32,128 nucleotides of DNA. It comes from Cyanobium sp. GTDB taxonomy: Bacteria; Cyanobacteriota; Cyanobacteriia; PCC-6307; Cyanobiaceae. Below the pieces are notes generated by a model. It saw only the letters and a list, made by a program, of their open reading frames with translations. It made no database searches and had not been told where the DNA came from. Below, in pieces: positions 24,225 through 32,128 of this stretch. Position 1 is the stretch's first letter, and each line of letters opens with the position of its first letter. Both the position numbers and the translations under genes were made by a program. The stretch covers positions 1 to 32,128 of the forward strand of contig SLIG01000065.1 of assembly GCA_007135755.1 (NCBI GenBank), read 5' to 3'.

Positions 24225-25049
24225 GGCGGGTCGAACGGCCGTCCGCAGGCTGACCTGCTCCACCGGGGCCGAGCGCCCCAGCCAGTTGTGGGCAGAGCTG
24301 GCAAAGCTGTCCGGGCAACCGGTGACGCACAGCCGGGTGCGCTCGGCGGTGGCCGCCCAGAGCGTCCGATCCTGCTGTTCCGATTCCGGCAGATCACCCA
24401 GGCTGGCCAGCAGCGGGCCGAGCCGTGCCACCGCCGCCTCGGCTGGATCGATCAGGCGGGTGCCCGGCGGCAGCAACTCCTGCAGCAGCGACCGCAGCAG
24501 CGGGTAGTGGGTGCAGCCCATCACCACCGTGTCCACTGCCGCCGCCAGCAGCGGCTCCAGATAGGTCCGAGCCGCCTGGCGCAGCTCGGGGGCCTGCAGA
24601 CGGCCGGCCTCGATCAGGGGCACGAAGGCCGGGCAGCCCACTTCGGTGACCACCGCCTGGGGCCGGCTGGCGTGAATGGCTCGGCGGTAGGCCCCGCTGG
24701 CAGCGGTGGCCGGGGTGGCCAGCACGCCCACCCGGTCGCTGTCGATCACGGCGGCCACGCTATCGATCAGCCCCACCACCGGCACCCCTGCCTCGGCCAC
24801 CGCCACATCCAGAGCCAGGGCATTGGAGGTGTTGCAGGCCATCACCAGCACGCCCACCCCCTGGTGCCGCAGCCACTGCACCACCTCAGCGGCGATGGCG
24901 CGGATGTCGTCCACACTGCGGGTGCCGTAGGGAACGCGGGCCGTATCACCCAGGTAGAGGCAGGGGGAGTGGGGATAGCAGGCCTGCACCCGCCGCAGCA
25001 CCGTGAGGCCCCCCACACCGCTGTCGAACAGGCCCACCAGCAGGGTCAT
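24222..25049 (-). CDS. murI: Glutamate racemase
   Basis: The 275-residue protein has the whole glutamate racemase pattern: VGLFDSGVGGLTVLR (Asp9), YLGDTARVPYG, MACNTSNA with catalytic Cys72, and VMGCTHYPLL with catalytic Cys179. It supplies D-glutamate for peptidoglycan in the cytoplasm. Its ATG overlaps the stop of the amidase gene (TGATG), so two cell-wall genes are translationally coupled. Length and both cysteines are normal, and no damage is visible. Paralogous aspartate racemases lack this exact N-terminal block, so confidence is high. Confidence 0.96.
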   Translation of the reverse strand: MTLLVGLFDSGVGGLTVLRRVQACYPHSPCLYLGDTARVPYGTRSVDDIRAIAAEVVQWLRHQGVGVLVMACNTSNALALDVAVAEAGVPVVGLIDSVAAVIDSDRVGVLATPATAASGAYRRAIHASRPQAVVTEVGCPAFVPLIEAGRLQAPELRQAARTYLEPLLAAAVDTVVMGCTHYPLLRSLLQELLPPGTRLIDPAEAAVARLGPLLASLGDLPESEQQDRTLWAATAERTRLCVTGCPDSFASSAHNWLGRSAPVEQVSLRTAVRPA

Positions 25050-26149
25050 CAGCGCCCCCCGAGAAAATCGAGGGTCCCGGCGGCGATCGCCAGGGCCATG
25101 CGCCGCCGGAATTCGGGGTTGGCCAAGCGAGGGGCATCGATGGCACCGGTGACGAAGCCCATCTCCACCAGCGCCGCCGGCATCACGGTGCGCCGGATCA
25201 CAAAGAAGCGTCCCTCCTTCACGCCCCGGTTGGGGGTGCCGCCAGAGATGGCCATCATCCGGCGCTGCAGGGCACCGGCGAGCACCTGGGAGCGGCCGCC
25301 GGCGAAGTGGAAGGTTTCCACCCCATTCACGTCCGGCCGGGCCATGCTCAGGGCATTGGCATGGATGCTCACAAAGGCGTCGGCGCCGGAGCGGTTGGCG
25401 ATCGACACCCGCGGCGGCAGGTCGAGGTCGATGTCGCTGCTGCGGGTGAGGGTGACCTGCACGCCCTGGGCCTGGAGCAGCCGCGCCACCTGCAGCGACA
25501 CATCGAGCACCACGTCCTTCTCGCGCAGGCCGCCGATACCGACCGCACCGGGATCGGGTCCACCGTGACCGGGATCGATCACCACCCGGTGGCGCCCCCG
25601 TGGCACCACCGGCAGGCCGTCAGCCGAAAGCGGAGCACTGGCGGTGGGAAAGGCGGTGCCGGTGCGGGGGGCGGTGACCCAGCTGCCGGGAGCCTCCAGA
25701 TTGCCCTCGCCGAGGCCCAGGAGCACCGGGCGATCAAGTCTGCCGAACTCCATGCGCCAGCGGTCACGGGCGGTGCCCACCAGCCGCAGGCTGCGGGGAT
25801 CGAGGCGGGTGCCGGGGGCGAACTCCAGCACCAGCCGGGTGGTGGTGGGGGTGGGCTGGCCGATGCGCACCTCACGGATCGAGCCGCTGCCGCGGATCGA
25901 ACGGGATCGCTGGGGAGCCCCGGGGAAGTCAATCCACACCCGGGGCCCCTGGCCGGCCTGGCCGGCTTCGTAGAAGGCCTGCAGCGACACATCGGGGGTG
26001 GTGCGCAGCTCCAGCACCCCCTGGCGCGAGATCCGCCAGGCGGCCAGGCTGGAGGCCAGGGCGGGCAGATCGGCCAGCAGCAGGGCCAGCACCAGCAGCC
26101 CCCGCCAGCCCAGCGAGGGCAATCCGATCCAGCGCCGCAGCGGCCCCAT
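25049..26149 (-). CDS. N-acetylmuramoyl-L-alanine amidase (AMIN + Amidase_3)
   Basis: The 366-residue protein starts with a hydrophobic signal or membrane anchor (about 14-33), then an AMIN-like domain (about 36-135), a low-complexity linker (150-182), and an Amidase_3 zinc domain (187-362). Zinc ligands are seen at His195 (VVIDPGHGG), Glu210 (GLREKD) and His263 (VSIHANA), with catalytic Glu329 (LVEMGF). It cleaves the amide bond between muramic acid and the stem peptide in the periplasm, as AmiC-type enzymes do at division or cell separation. It overlaps the nitrilase and murI genes by one base on each side (TGATG). The AMIN domain normally targets such enzymes to the envelope. Confidence 0.93.
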   Translation of the reverse strand: MGPLRRWIGLPSLGWRGLLVLALLLADLPALASSLAAWRISRQGVLELRTTPDVSLQAFYEAGQAGQGPRVWIDFPGAPQRSRSIRGSGSIREVRIGQPTPTTTRLVLEFAPGTRLDPRSLRLVGTARDRWRMEFGRLDRPVLLGLGEGNLEAPGSWVTAPRTGTAFPTASAPLSADGLPVVPRGRHRVVIDPGHGGPDPGAVGIGGLREKDVVLDVSLQVARLLQAQGVQVTLTRSSDIDLDLPPRVSIANRSGADAFVSIHANALSMARPDVNGVETFHFAGGRSQVLAGALQRRMMAISGGTPNRGVKEGRFFVIRRTVMPAALVEMGFVTGAIDAPRLANPEFRRRMALAIAAGTLDFLGGR

Positions 26150-26979
26150 CAGCGGGTGGCGAACAGGGCGGGCCTGCGGTGCTGGAGGCTGGGCATCTGG
26201 GCGCGCACCCGCTGGCCGTGGCGGGGATCGATCGGAGCCACCGCCAGGCCGGGCGCCACGCCGGCATCGGCCAGCACCGTGCCCCAGGGATCGATCACCA
26301 GGGCATGGCCATGGGTCTGGCGGCGGGCGTAGTGCAGACCGGTCTGGGCGGGGGCCACCACATAGGCGGTGTTCTCGATCGCGCGGGCCTGCAGCAGCAC
26401 CTGCCAGTGGTCCTTGCCGGTGAAGGCCGTGAAGGCCGCCGGCACCATCAGCACATCGGCACCGTCGCGGGCCAGATGGCGGTAGAGCTCGGGAAAGCGC
26501 ACGTCGTAGCAGATCGACAGCCCGATCGGCCCCAGCCCGGGCACATCGACCACTGGCGGCAGCTCGAGGCCGGGCTGCACCGTGGCGGACTCCCGATAGG
26601 TGTCGCCGTCAGGCAGATCAACGTCGAACAGGTGGATCTTGTCGTAGCGGGCGAGCAACTGGCCCTCGGTGCCCACCAGCTCCGCACGGTTGAGGGTGAG
26701 ACCCTCCCCGGCCGGCACCGGGAAGCCGCCGCCCAGCAGGGTCACCTGGTAACGCCGGGCCATGGTCACCAGGAATCGGCTGCAGCGCTCAGCCAGCTCG
26801 GGGGCGAGCTGCAGGCGCAGGGCGTCCTCTCCCATGAAGGCGAAGTTCTCCGGCAGACCCACCAGTTCGGCGCCACGGCGGGCGGCCAGCTCGATCTGTT
26901 CCTCCGCGGCGGCGAAATTGGCGTCCGGGTCCGGTGTGCTGGTGAGCTGCACAGCTGCCGCCAGATAGCTGCTCACCAC
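26149..26979 (-). CDS. Carbon-nitrogen hydrolase (Nit1-type nitrilase family)
   Basis: The 276-residue protein carries the complete catalytic triad of the nitrilase superfamily: Glu44 in LVGLPENFAFMG, Lys114 in RYDKIHLFDVDL, and Cys157 in LSICYDVRFPELYR. The ICYDxRFPELYR block and HLFDVDLPDG match the Nit1/NitFhit branch, whose members hydrolyse deaminated glutathione (a metabolite-repair role). A different omega-amidase-like substrate is possible. Translation starts at GTG (26979, or the adjacent GTG at 26976), and there is no clear ribosome site. It lies 39 bases after comB and overlaps the amidase gene by one base. Confidence 0.9.
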   Translation of the reverse strand: MVSSYLAAAVQLTSTPDPDANFAAAEEQIELAARRGAELVGLPENFAFMGEDALRLQLAPELAERCSRFLVTMARRYQVTLLGGGFPVPAGEGLTLNRAELVGTEGQLLARYDKIHLFDVDLPDGDTYRESATVQPGLELPPVVDVPGLGPIGLSICYDVRFPELYRHLARDGADVLMVPAAFTAFTGKDHWQVLLQARAIENTAYVVAPAQTGLHYARRQTHGHALVIDPWGTVLADAGVAPGLAVAPIDPRHGQRVRAQMPSLQHRRPALFATR

Positions 26980-27018
26980 ATCGACTGATCAGACGGGCGA
27001 AGTGTATCGGAGCTGCCC

Positions 27019-27774
27019 TCAGCCAGCCCGAAGCACCCCGGGCTCCGTCTGCTCGGGAACCACCTGGAGGGTGTCCACGGCGCTGCAGCAGGCCAGATCA
27101 GCATCGTGATCACCCAGCCCGATCAGGCGCTGGCCATGGCTGGCCACCCGCAGACAGGTCTCCGGGTCCTGGCGCCACTGCTGCCAGAGGGCCAGGGCGG
27201 CCAGCATCTCGTCGTTGCCGAACTGCACCTCGCCGTGGGGCGCCACCGCCAGCTCACACAGGGCGGAGGCCAGGGCACCGGCCGCCAGGCTGTCCTCCAG
27301 GGAGTAGGCCCCCTCCCAGCCGCTGCCCACCACCCACAGCCGCCGGCAGCCCCGCTCCAGCAGCCGCCGCGCCACCGCGGTGCGGTTGGGCAGGCAGGCG
27401 GTGAGCAGCAGTGGCACCTCCCGCACCGCCGCCAGGGAGCGGGTGCCGTTCGTGGTGCTCATGAAGATGCGCTTGCCGCCCACGCACTCGGGAGTGACCG
27501 CCAGCGGCGAATTGCCCAGGTCGTAGCCGCCCAGCCGCTGGCCGCCGCGCTCGCCGGCGCGCAGGCGCCGCTCGGCGGGCCAGGCCTCAGCGGCGGCCTC
27601 CAACTCCTGGAGGTCGGCGAAGGCCTGGATGGCCTCGGCACCGTTCTGCAGTGCCCAGGCGATCGTTGTGGTGGCCCGCAGCACGTCAATCACCACCGCC
27701 GCATCCGGGCCCCCAGCGCCGGGCGGGGTGACGGGCGGAACGGCCTCGGAGGTGTGGAAGTAGAAGATCTGCAC
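27019..27774 (-). CDS. comB: ComB family protein (2-phosphosulfolactate phosphatase-like)
   Basis: This 251-residue protein has the ComB pattern: [16 protein letters not shown] (about 27-42), [50 protein letters not shown] and a closing DADLACC segment. In methanogens ComB removes phosphate from 2-phosphosulfolactate in coenzyme M synthesis. Cyanobacteria are not known to make coenzyme M, so the true substrate is uncertain (possibly another sulfonate). I place the start at the GTG at 27774, opening MQIFYFH, which matches the family's N-terminus; a much longer frame upstream is antisense to ubiD and is rejected. It is divergent from ubiD over a 90-base gap and heads the leftward run to sds. 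Confidence 0.9.
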   Translation of the reverse strand: MQIFYFHTSEAVPPVTPPGAGGPDAAVVIDVLRATTTIAWALQNGAEAIQAFADLQELEAAAEAWPAERRLRAGERGGQRLGGYDLGNSPLAVTPECVGGKRIFMSTTNGTRSLAAVREVPLLLTACLPNRTAVARRLLERGCRRLWVVGSGWEGAYSLEDSLAAGALASALCELAVAPHGEVQFGNDEMLAALALWQQWRQDPETCLRVASHGQRLIGLGDHDADLACCSAVDTLQVVPEQTEPGVLRAG

Positions 27775-27864
27775 GGGGTCGCGCCCTGGTAGCCGGGCCA
27801 GTGTGTCAGCACTCCCCGATGCCCTGCGCCACAGTGACCGCGACGCTCGCAAGCCCTCAAGCCC

Positions 27865-29439
27865 TTGGCGATCAAGCACGGCCGTGACCTGCGCCGGTTC
27901 CTCAAGCTGCTCGAGGAGCGGGGCAGGCTGCGGCGCATCAGCGCTCCGGTGGATCCCGACCTGGAACTGGCGGCGATCGCCGACCGGGTGCTGGCCGCCG
28001 GCGGGCCGGCCCTGCTGTTCGAGAACGTGATCGGCTCCTCGATGCCGGTGGCGATCAACCTGATGGGCACCCAGGAGCGGGTGCTCTGGAGCCTGGGCAT
28101 GGAGCGGCCTGAGGAGCTGGAGGCCCTGGGGGAGCGGCTGGCGTTGCTGCAGCAGCCCCGGCCGCCCAAGGGGGCCCGTGAGGCGGTGCGCTTCGGGTCG
28201 GTGCTCCTCGATGTGCTCAAGGCCAAGCCCGATCTCGACCTCACCCCCCCCTGCCGCCAGCAGGTGTTCAAGGGCGAGGCGGTGAATCTCGATGCGCTGC
28301 CGCTGCTGCGCCCCTGGCCCGGCGATGGCGGCCGGATCATCACCCTGGGGCTGGTGATCACCAAGGACCCCGAAACCGGCACGCCCAACGTGGGCGTGTA
28401 CCGGCTGCAGCAGCAGAGCATCAACACCATGACCGTGCACTGGCTGAGCGTGCGCGGCGGTGCCCGCCACCTGCGCAAGGCGGCGGCGATGGGCAAGAAG
28501 CTGGAGATCGCCATCGCCATCGGCGTGCACCCCCTGCTGGTGCTGGCGGCGGCGACGCCGATCCCGGTGCAGCTGAGCGAGTGGCTGTTCGCCGGCCTCT
28601 ACGCGGGCGAGGGGGTGCGGCTGGCCAAGTGCAAGGCGGTGAACCTGGAGGTGCCCAGCCACAGCGAGGTGGTGCTCGAGGGCACGATCACCCCCGGCGA
28701 GGAGCTCGCCGATGGGCCCTTCGGCGACCACATGGGCTTCTACGGCGGCGTGGAGGCGTCACCCCTGGTGCGCTTCCAGTGCGTGACCCAGCGGCGTGAC
28801 CCGATCTACTTCACCACCTTCAGCGGCCGGCCGCCGAAGGAGGACGCCATGCTCGCCATCGCGCTCAACCGCATCTACACGCCGATCCTGCGCCAGCAGA
28901 TCCCGGAGATCATTGATTTCTTCCTGCCGATGGAGGGCCTCAGCTACAAGCTGGCCGTGATCGCCATCGACAAGGCCTACCCGGGCCAGGCCAGGCGCGC
29001 GGCGATGGCCTTCTGGAGCGCCCTGCCCCAGTTCACCTACACCAAATTCGTGGTGGTGGTCGACAAGACCATCAACATCCGCGACCCGCGCCAGGTGATC
29101 TGGGCGATCAGCGCCCTGGTGGATCCCCAGCGCGATCTGTTCGTGCTGGAGAACACCCCCTTCGACACCCTTGATTTCGCCAGTGAGCGCCTGGGCCTGG
29201 GCGGCCGGCTGGCGATCGACGCCACCACCAAGATGGGTCCGGAGAAGCGCCACCCCTGGGGGGAACCGCTGCAGCGGCCGGCGGAGCTCGAAGCCCGCAT
29301 CGACGACCGGTGGGCTGAGCTGGGGTTGGCGGACATCGGCCGCGAACCCCCGGATCCGGCCCTGTTCGGCTACACCCTCGAGCACGTTCTGGAGCGTCTG
29401 GCCGGCGCCGTTGGGGCCGATGCCGTGGCCGCCCGCTGA
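27865..29439 (+). CDS. ubiD: UbiD family decarboxylase (prenylated-FMN dependent)
   Basis: The 524-residue protein is a full-length UbiD-type decarboxylase. Visible family blocks include [18 protein letters not shown] at the N-terminus, [35 protein letters not shown] in the prenyl-FMN region (about 176-193), and [18 protein letters not shown] (about 278-295), which holds conserved acidic residues. In cyanobacteria a UbiD homologue is thought to decarboxylate the 4-hydroxybenzoate-derived ring precursor of plastoquinone. It needs prenyl-FMN from a UbiX protein, not encoded here. The start is a TTG at 27865: an in-frame stop lies at 27835-27837 and no ATG or GTG falls between them. The ribosome site is weak. 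Confidence 0.94.
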   Translation: MAIKHGRDLRRFLKLLEERGRLRRISAPVDPDLELAAIADRVLAAGGPALLFENVIGSSMPVAINLMGTQERVLWSLGMERPEELEALGERLALLQQPRPPKGAREAVRFGSVLLDVLKAKPDLDLTPPCRQQVFKGEAVNLDALPLLRPWPGDGGRIITLGLVITKDPETGTPNVGVYRLQQQSINTMTVHWLSVRGGARHLRKAAAMGKKLEIAIAIGVHPLLVLAAATPIPVQLSEWLFAGLYAGEGVRLAKCKAVNLEVPSHSEVVLEGTITPGEELADGPFGDHMGFYGGVEASPLVRFQCVTQRRDPIYFTTFSGRPPKEDAMLAIALNRIYTPILRQQIPEIIDFFLPMEGLSYKLAVIAIDKAYPGQARRAAMAFWSALPQFTYTKFVVVVDKTINIRDPRQVIWAISALVDPQRDLFVLENTPFDTLDFASERLGLGGRLAIDATTKMGPEKRHPWGEPLQRPAELEARIDDRWAELGLADIGREPPDPALFGYTLEHVLERLAGAVGADAVAAR

Positions 29440-29442
29440 GCG

Positions 29443-29958
29443 ATGCTCTCGCGCCAGGCCAGCCACGCCCTCAAGGCCCTGCTGGAGCTCGCGCGTGAAC
29501 CGCACGCCTGGCGCTCCACCCATGCCCTGGCCACGGCCCAGCAGCTGCCGGAGCCGATGCTCGAGCAACTGCTGCTCCAGCTCCGGCGCGCCGGCGTGCT
29601 CGAGGCGCGGCGCGGCCGCAGCGGTGGCTACCGCCTGCAGCGGCCGTCCGGGGAGATCACGGTGGCCGAGGTGATGGACGCCCTTCAGCAACTGGTCCAG
29701 CTTCCAGGCTGCAGCGGCGACCAACCGGGCGGCGGCGGCAGCACGAACGGCAGCGGGAGCGGCAGGAGCGGCGTGGAGGCCCAGCCCGCGGCAAGCGCCC
29801 AGCCCGCGGCGAGCGCTCAGGTGACCGCGGCGCTGGAGCGGCGCCTGCACCAGGCCGTGCTGCGCACGCTGATGGATGTGACCGTGGAGGACCTGCTGTT
29901 CGATCTGCGCAGCGCCGAGGCAACGCAGGCCAGCAGCGGTGGCCTGCTGCTCGGTTGA
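29443..29958 (+). CDS. Rrf2-family transcriptional regulator lacking the Fe-S cysteine cluster
   Basis: The 171-residue protein has an Rrf2 winged helix-turn-helix (about 1-85): [17 protein letters not shown], then [31 protein letters not shown], which carries the family's recognition helix and RG-SGGY wing. IscR/NsrR-type members bind Fe-S with three cysteines between the wing and the last helix. Only one Cys is seen here, replaced by a Gly/Ser-rich linker (about 92-125) that contains two copies of AQPAAS from 18-base direct repeats (29779-29796 and 29797-29814). A C-terminal helix resumes with [24 protein letters not shown]. It follows ubiD by three bases. It probably senses something other than an Fe-S cluster, or acts without one. 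Confidence 0.85.
   Translation: MLSRQASHALKALLELAREPHAWRSTHALATAQQLPEPMLEQLLLQLRRAGVLEARRGRSGGYRLQRPSGEITVAEVMDALQQLVQLPGCSGDQPGGGGSTNGSGSGRSGVEAQPAASAQPAASAQVTAALERRLHQAVLRTLMDVTVEDLLFDLRSAEATQASSGGLLLG
29779..29814 (+). repeat. Two tandem 18-base repeats in the Rrf2 linker
   Basis: Two near-identical 18-base units (gcccagcccgcggcaagc and a copy with one change) encode AQPAAS twice in frame inside the disordered linker of the Rrf2-like regulator. Copy number could vary between strains by slippage. Confidence 0.7.
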
Positions 29959-29981
29959 AGGGCCGCCGCCGGCAGCCTGCA

Positions 29982-29987
29982 TAGGAT
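29982..29987 (+). promoter_or_regulatory. Possible -10 element upstream of aroA
   Basis: TAGGAT in the 52-base gap between the Rrf2 stop and the TTG start of aroA. No -35 partner is clear. If it is real, the leader would be about 15-20 bases and the upstream GTG start would be excluded. Confidence 0.22.
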
Positions 29988-30010
29988 CCCCGCACCCGAC
30001 TCCGGGCACC

Positions 30011-31336
30011 TTGGGGCTCCCCGCACACACCAGCACCCCGCTGCAGCTCCCCGCCGGCCCCTGCCTGCGCGGCCGGGTGCGGGTGCCGGGCGACAAATCG
30101 ATCTCCCACCGGGCCCTGCTGTTCGGTGCCATCGCCGAGGGCGACACCTGCATCGAGGGCCTGCTGCCCGCCGAAGATCCCCTCAGCACCGCCGCCTGTC
30201 TGCGGGCCATGGGGGTGACGGTGTCGGAGATTCGCGCCGGCGAGACCGTGACCGTGCAGGGTGTGGGCCTCGACGGCTTCCGAGAGCCGACCGCCGTGCT
30301 CGAGTGCGGCAACTCCGGCACCACCATGCGCTTGATGCTGGGCCTGCTGGCCGGCCGGGTGGGCCGCCACTTCGTGCTCAGTGGCGATGCCTCCCTGCGG
30401 GGGCGGCCGATGGGGCGGGTGGCCGCCCCCCTGGCGCAGATGGGCGCCCAGATCCATGGCCGCAGCGACGGCAACCTCGCCCCCCTGGCGGTGCAGGGTC
30501 AGCCCCTGCGCGGCACCACCATCCACACCCCGGTGGCCTCGGCCCAGGTGAAGAGCGCCATCCTGCTGGCGGGCCTCACCGCCGCGGGTGCCACCACGGT
30601 GATCGAACCGGCCCAGAGCCGCGACCACAGCGAACGCATGTTGCGGGCCTTCGGCGCTCAGCTGGAGGTGGGCGGACCCGGCCTCACCCAGGTCACGCTC
30701 ACCCCCGGCCACGGCCTGCGGGGCCAGACCGTGGTGGTGCCGGGTGACATCAGCTCGGCGGCCTTCTGGCTGGTGGCCGCCGCCATCACCCCCGGCTCCG
30801 AGCTCACGGTGGAGAACGTGGGCCTCAACCCCAGCCGCACCGGCATCCTGGAGGTGCTGGAGCAGATGGGGGCGCGGATCAGCGTGCACAGCCGCCGCGA
30901 TGTGGCCGGCGAACCGGTGGGCGATCTGCAGGTGCAGCACGGACCGCTGCAGGCCTTCGAGATCGGCGGCGAGCTGATTCCGCGCCTGGTGGATGAGATC
31001 CCCGTGCTGGCCGTGGCCGCCTGCGCCGCCGAGGGCACGAGCCGGATCCGCGATGCCGCCGAGCTGCGCGTGAAGGAAACCGACCGCCTGGCGGTGATGG
31101 CACGCCAGCTGGGAACGATGGGCGCCCGGCTCGAGGAGTTCGAGGACGGCATGGCCATTGGCGGCGGCGGCGAGCTGCGGGGCGCCGAGGTCGACAGCGA
31201 GACCGACCACCGCGTGGCCATGAGCCTGGCGGTGGCGGCTGGCATCGCCCGCGGCCGCACCACCCTGCACCGGCCCGAGGCGGCAGCTGTGTCCTATCCG
31301 GGCTTCTGGGATGATCTGCGGCGCCTCAGCAGCTGA
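30011..31336 (+). CDS. aroA: 3-phosphoshikimate 1-carboxyvinyltransferase (EPSP synthase)
   Basis: The 441-residue enzyme of the shikimate pathway joins phosphoenolpyruvate to shikimate-3-phosphate. Visible signatures are [18 protein letters not shown] (Lys29, Ser30, Arg34), the PEP-site [19 protein letters not shown], and the second signature [16 protein letters not shown], with a closing [12 protein letters not shown]. The SISHR form followed by GNSGT, rather than GNAGT, resembles class II-type enzymes in bacteria, which tend to tolerate glyphosate; this is a family-level remark only. I chose the TTG at 30011 because it gives a typical length and avoids a 20-base overlap with the Rrf2 gene. 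A GTG at 29939 would add 24 residues. A TAGGAT at 29982-29987 could be a -10 element. Confidence 0.94.
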   Translation: MGLPAHTSTPLQLPAGPCLRGRVRVPGDKSISHRALLFGAIAEGDTCIEGLLPAEDPLSTAACLRAMGVTVSEIRAGETVTVQGVGLDGFREPTAVLECGNSGTTMRLMLGLLAGRVGRHFVLSGDASLRGRPMGRVAAPLAQMGAQIHGRSDGNLAPLAVQGQPLRGTTIHTPVASAQVKSAILLAGLTAAGATTVIEPAQSRDHSERMLRAFGAQLEVGGPGLTQVTLTPGHGLRGQTVVVPGDISSAAFWLVAAAITPGSELTVENVGLNPSRTGILEVLEQMGARISVHSRRDVAGEPVGDLQVQHGPLQAFEIGGELIPRLVDEIPVLAVAACAAEGTSRIRDAAELRVKETDRLAVMARQLGTMGARLEEFEDGMAIGGGGELRGAEVDSETDHRVAMSLAVAAGIARGRTTLHRPEAAAVSYPGFWDDLRRLSS

Positions 31337-32128
31337 CGGGCTACACAGCCGGACCGGGGCTGACGGCAGCTTCAGCCTCTGGAGTGAGCGCTTCGGCGAG
31401 GGCTTCCACGGCGCGATCGGTGCCCGTCGCGAGGCACGGGAGAAATTCGTGCGGCCGGCGGGGCTTGGGAACTGGCACGCGGGCAGCACCCTCACGGTGG
31501 TGGATGTGGGGGTGGGGCTGGGCACCAACACCGCCGCTCTGCTCAGCGCCGCCATCGATCGCGGTCTGCAGCTGCGCTGGTGGGGGCTGGAAATCGACCG
31601 GCGCCCGCTGGAGCGGGCCCTGGCCGAGCCCGTCTTCCGGCGGCAGTGGCCGGCGCAGGCCCTGGAGCTCCTGAGGCAGCTGGCGGCCACGGGCCACTGG
31701 CGCTGTGGGGCCGGTTCGGGTGCCCTGCTCTGGGGCGATGCCCGGCAGCGCCTGCCGGAGCTGCTGGAGCAGCAGCGCGGACAGTGCGATCTGGTGCTGC
31801 TGGATGCCTTCTCACCCCAGCGCTGCCCTGAGCTCTGGAGTGAGGACGTCCTGGTTCGGCTGGCGGCCCTGCTGGCTCCCCGGGGCCGGCTGCTCACCTA
31901 CTGCAGCGCCGCCGCCGTGCGCCAGAGCCTGCGGCGGGCGGGCCTGGAAGTGATGGCCATCACCCCGCCGGCCGACAACGGCTCGGCACCGGCGTGCTGG
32001 AGCCTGGGTACGGCCGCCAGTCCATCGCCACTGTGCGACGGAGACGGGGTGCTGCGACCGCTCAGCGCCATGGAGCGCGAGCACCTCGCCACCCGGGCTG
32101 CCGAGCCCTACCGCGACCCCAGCGGAGC
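31311..32128 (+). CDS. MnmC/MnmD-type SAM-dependent methyltransferase (partial, 3' end off the right edge)
   Basis: About 272 residues are visible. After a short N-terminus comes [18 protein letters not shown], a hallmark of the Methyltransf_30 (MnmC N-terminal) family. Next are motif [17 protein letters not shown] (SAM site), [14 protein letters not shown], and [20 protein letters not shown], the family's DAFSP-K/R-P-ELW signature. MnmC/MnmD methylates nm5(s2)U34 in tRNA wobble positions. The ATG at 31311 lies inside aroA, giving a 26-base overlap; it is the only suitable start codon I see in frame before the conserved block. Whether a C-terminal oxidase domain follows, as in bifunctional MnmC, cannot be seen. 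The substrate assignment is by family. Confidence 0.85.
   Translation, partial: MICGASAADGLHSRTGADGSFSLWSERFGEGFHGAIGARREAREKFVRPAGLGNWHAGSTLTVVDVGVGLGTNTAALLSAAIDRGLQLRWWGLEIDRRPLERALAEPVFRRQWPAQALELLRQLAATGHWRCGAGSGALLWGDARQRLPELLEQQRGQCDLVLLDAFSPQRCPELWSEDVLVRLAALLAPRGRLLTYCSAAAVRQSLRRAGLEVMAITPPADNGSAPACWSLGTAASPSPLCDGDGVLRPLSAMEREHLATRAAEPYRDPSG

Noticed and set aside
24192-25568. Plus-strand open frames opposite sds, murI, amidase and nitrilase (also 23176-24225, 25307-26332, 26179-26988)
   Set aside because: Antisense to clear genes with catalytic motifs; translations are compositionally biased and match nothing recognisable.
27775-28731. N-terminal extension of comB by 319 codons
   Set aside because: The extension is antisense to ubiD, and the ComB family begins near the GTG at 27774.
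28759-31897. Very long minus-strand open frames opposite ubiD, Rrf2 and aroA (28759-30474 and 29657-31897)
   Set aside because: The plus-strand genes carry full family signatures; the antisense translations are Gly/Gln/His-rich without motifs.
1-32128. tRNA, rRNA, CRISPR arrays, insertion sequences, attachment sites and strong rho-independent terminators
   Set aside because: Looked for by eye on both strands; no cloverleaf, spaced repeats, transposase gene or hairpin followed by a T-run was found. Small structured RNAs could be missed without folding software.

Overview
The window looks like chromosome of a high-GC alpha-cyanobacterium of the Cyanobium / freshwater Synechococcus type. This is inferred from gene content: a solanesyl diphosphate synthase and a UbiD decarboxylase (both plastoquinone-type functions), a cyanobacterial-type ComB, MurI and AroA. 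The compact core-gene organisation, GTG/TTG starts and near-absence of the HIP1 palindrome (three exact GCGATCGC copies seen) agree. No database search was possible.

Region 1 (1-7014, leftward) is an exopolysaccharide operon with 1-4 base stop/start overlaps: polysaccharide pyruvyl transferase, GT4 glycosyltransferase, Wzx flippase, a double-headed GT2, an Alg14-like/Alg13-like pair, and a STAS domain fused to an initiating sugar transferase that runs off the left edge. Region 2 (7301-11288, rightward, divergent) adds outer-membrane exporter, chain-length protein and Wzy-like polymerase. Together they make a nearly complete Wzx/Wzy-dependent pathway.

Region 3 (11350-21208) is signalling. An H-NOX haem sensor is followed by a hybrid histidine kinase with an HNOBA-type N-terminus, receiver and HPt domains, then a response regulator with an RsbU/SpoIIE-type PP2C phosphatase. 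A stand-alone STAS antagonist converges on the phosphatase gene. Next come a PAS-only protein, a PAS hybrid kinase, a third hybrid kinase whose sensor half is frameshifted, and a GAF-GGDEF protein with a ruined GGDEF motif. The model I infer is: nitric oxide sensing, phosphorelay, PP2C dephosphorylation of STAS proteins, and control of the STAS-sugar transferase that starts polysaccharide synthesis. The antagonist serine kinase (RsbW-like) that the model needs is not in the window.

Region 4 (21354-32128) is high-GC housekeeping: a HAD phosphatase, an Arg-rich unknown protein, a leftward run comB - nitrilase - amidase - murI - sds, and a rightward run ubiD - Rrf2 regulator - aroA - MnmC-type methyltransferase (cut by the right edge). 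The middle of the window (about 7.3-20 kb) is visibly poorer in GC than the flanks, which suggests that regions 2-3 form an accessory block. No tRNA, rRNA, CRISPR array, insertion sequence or phage gene was seen.
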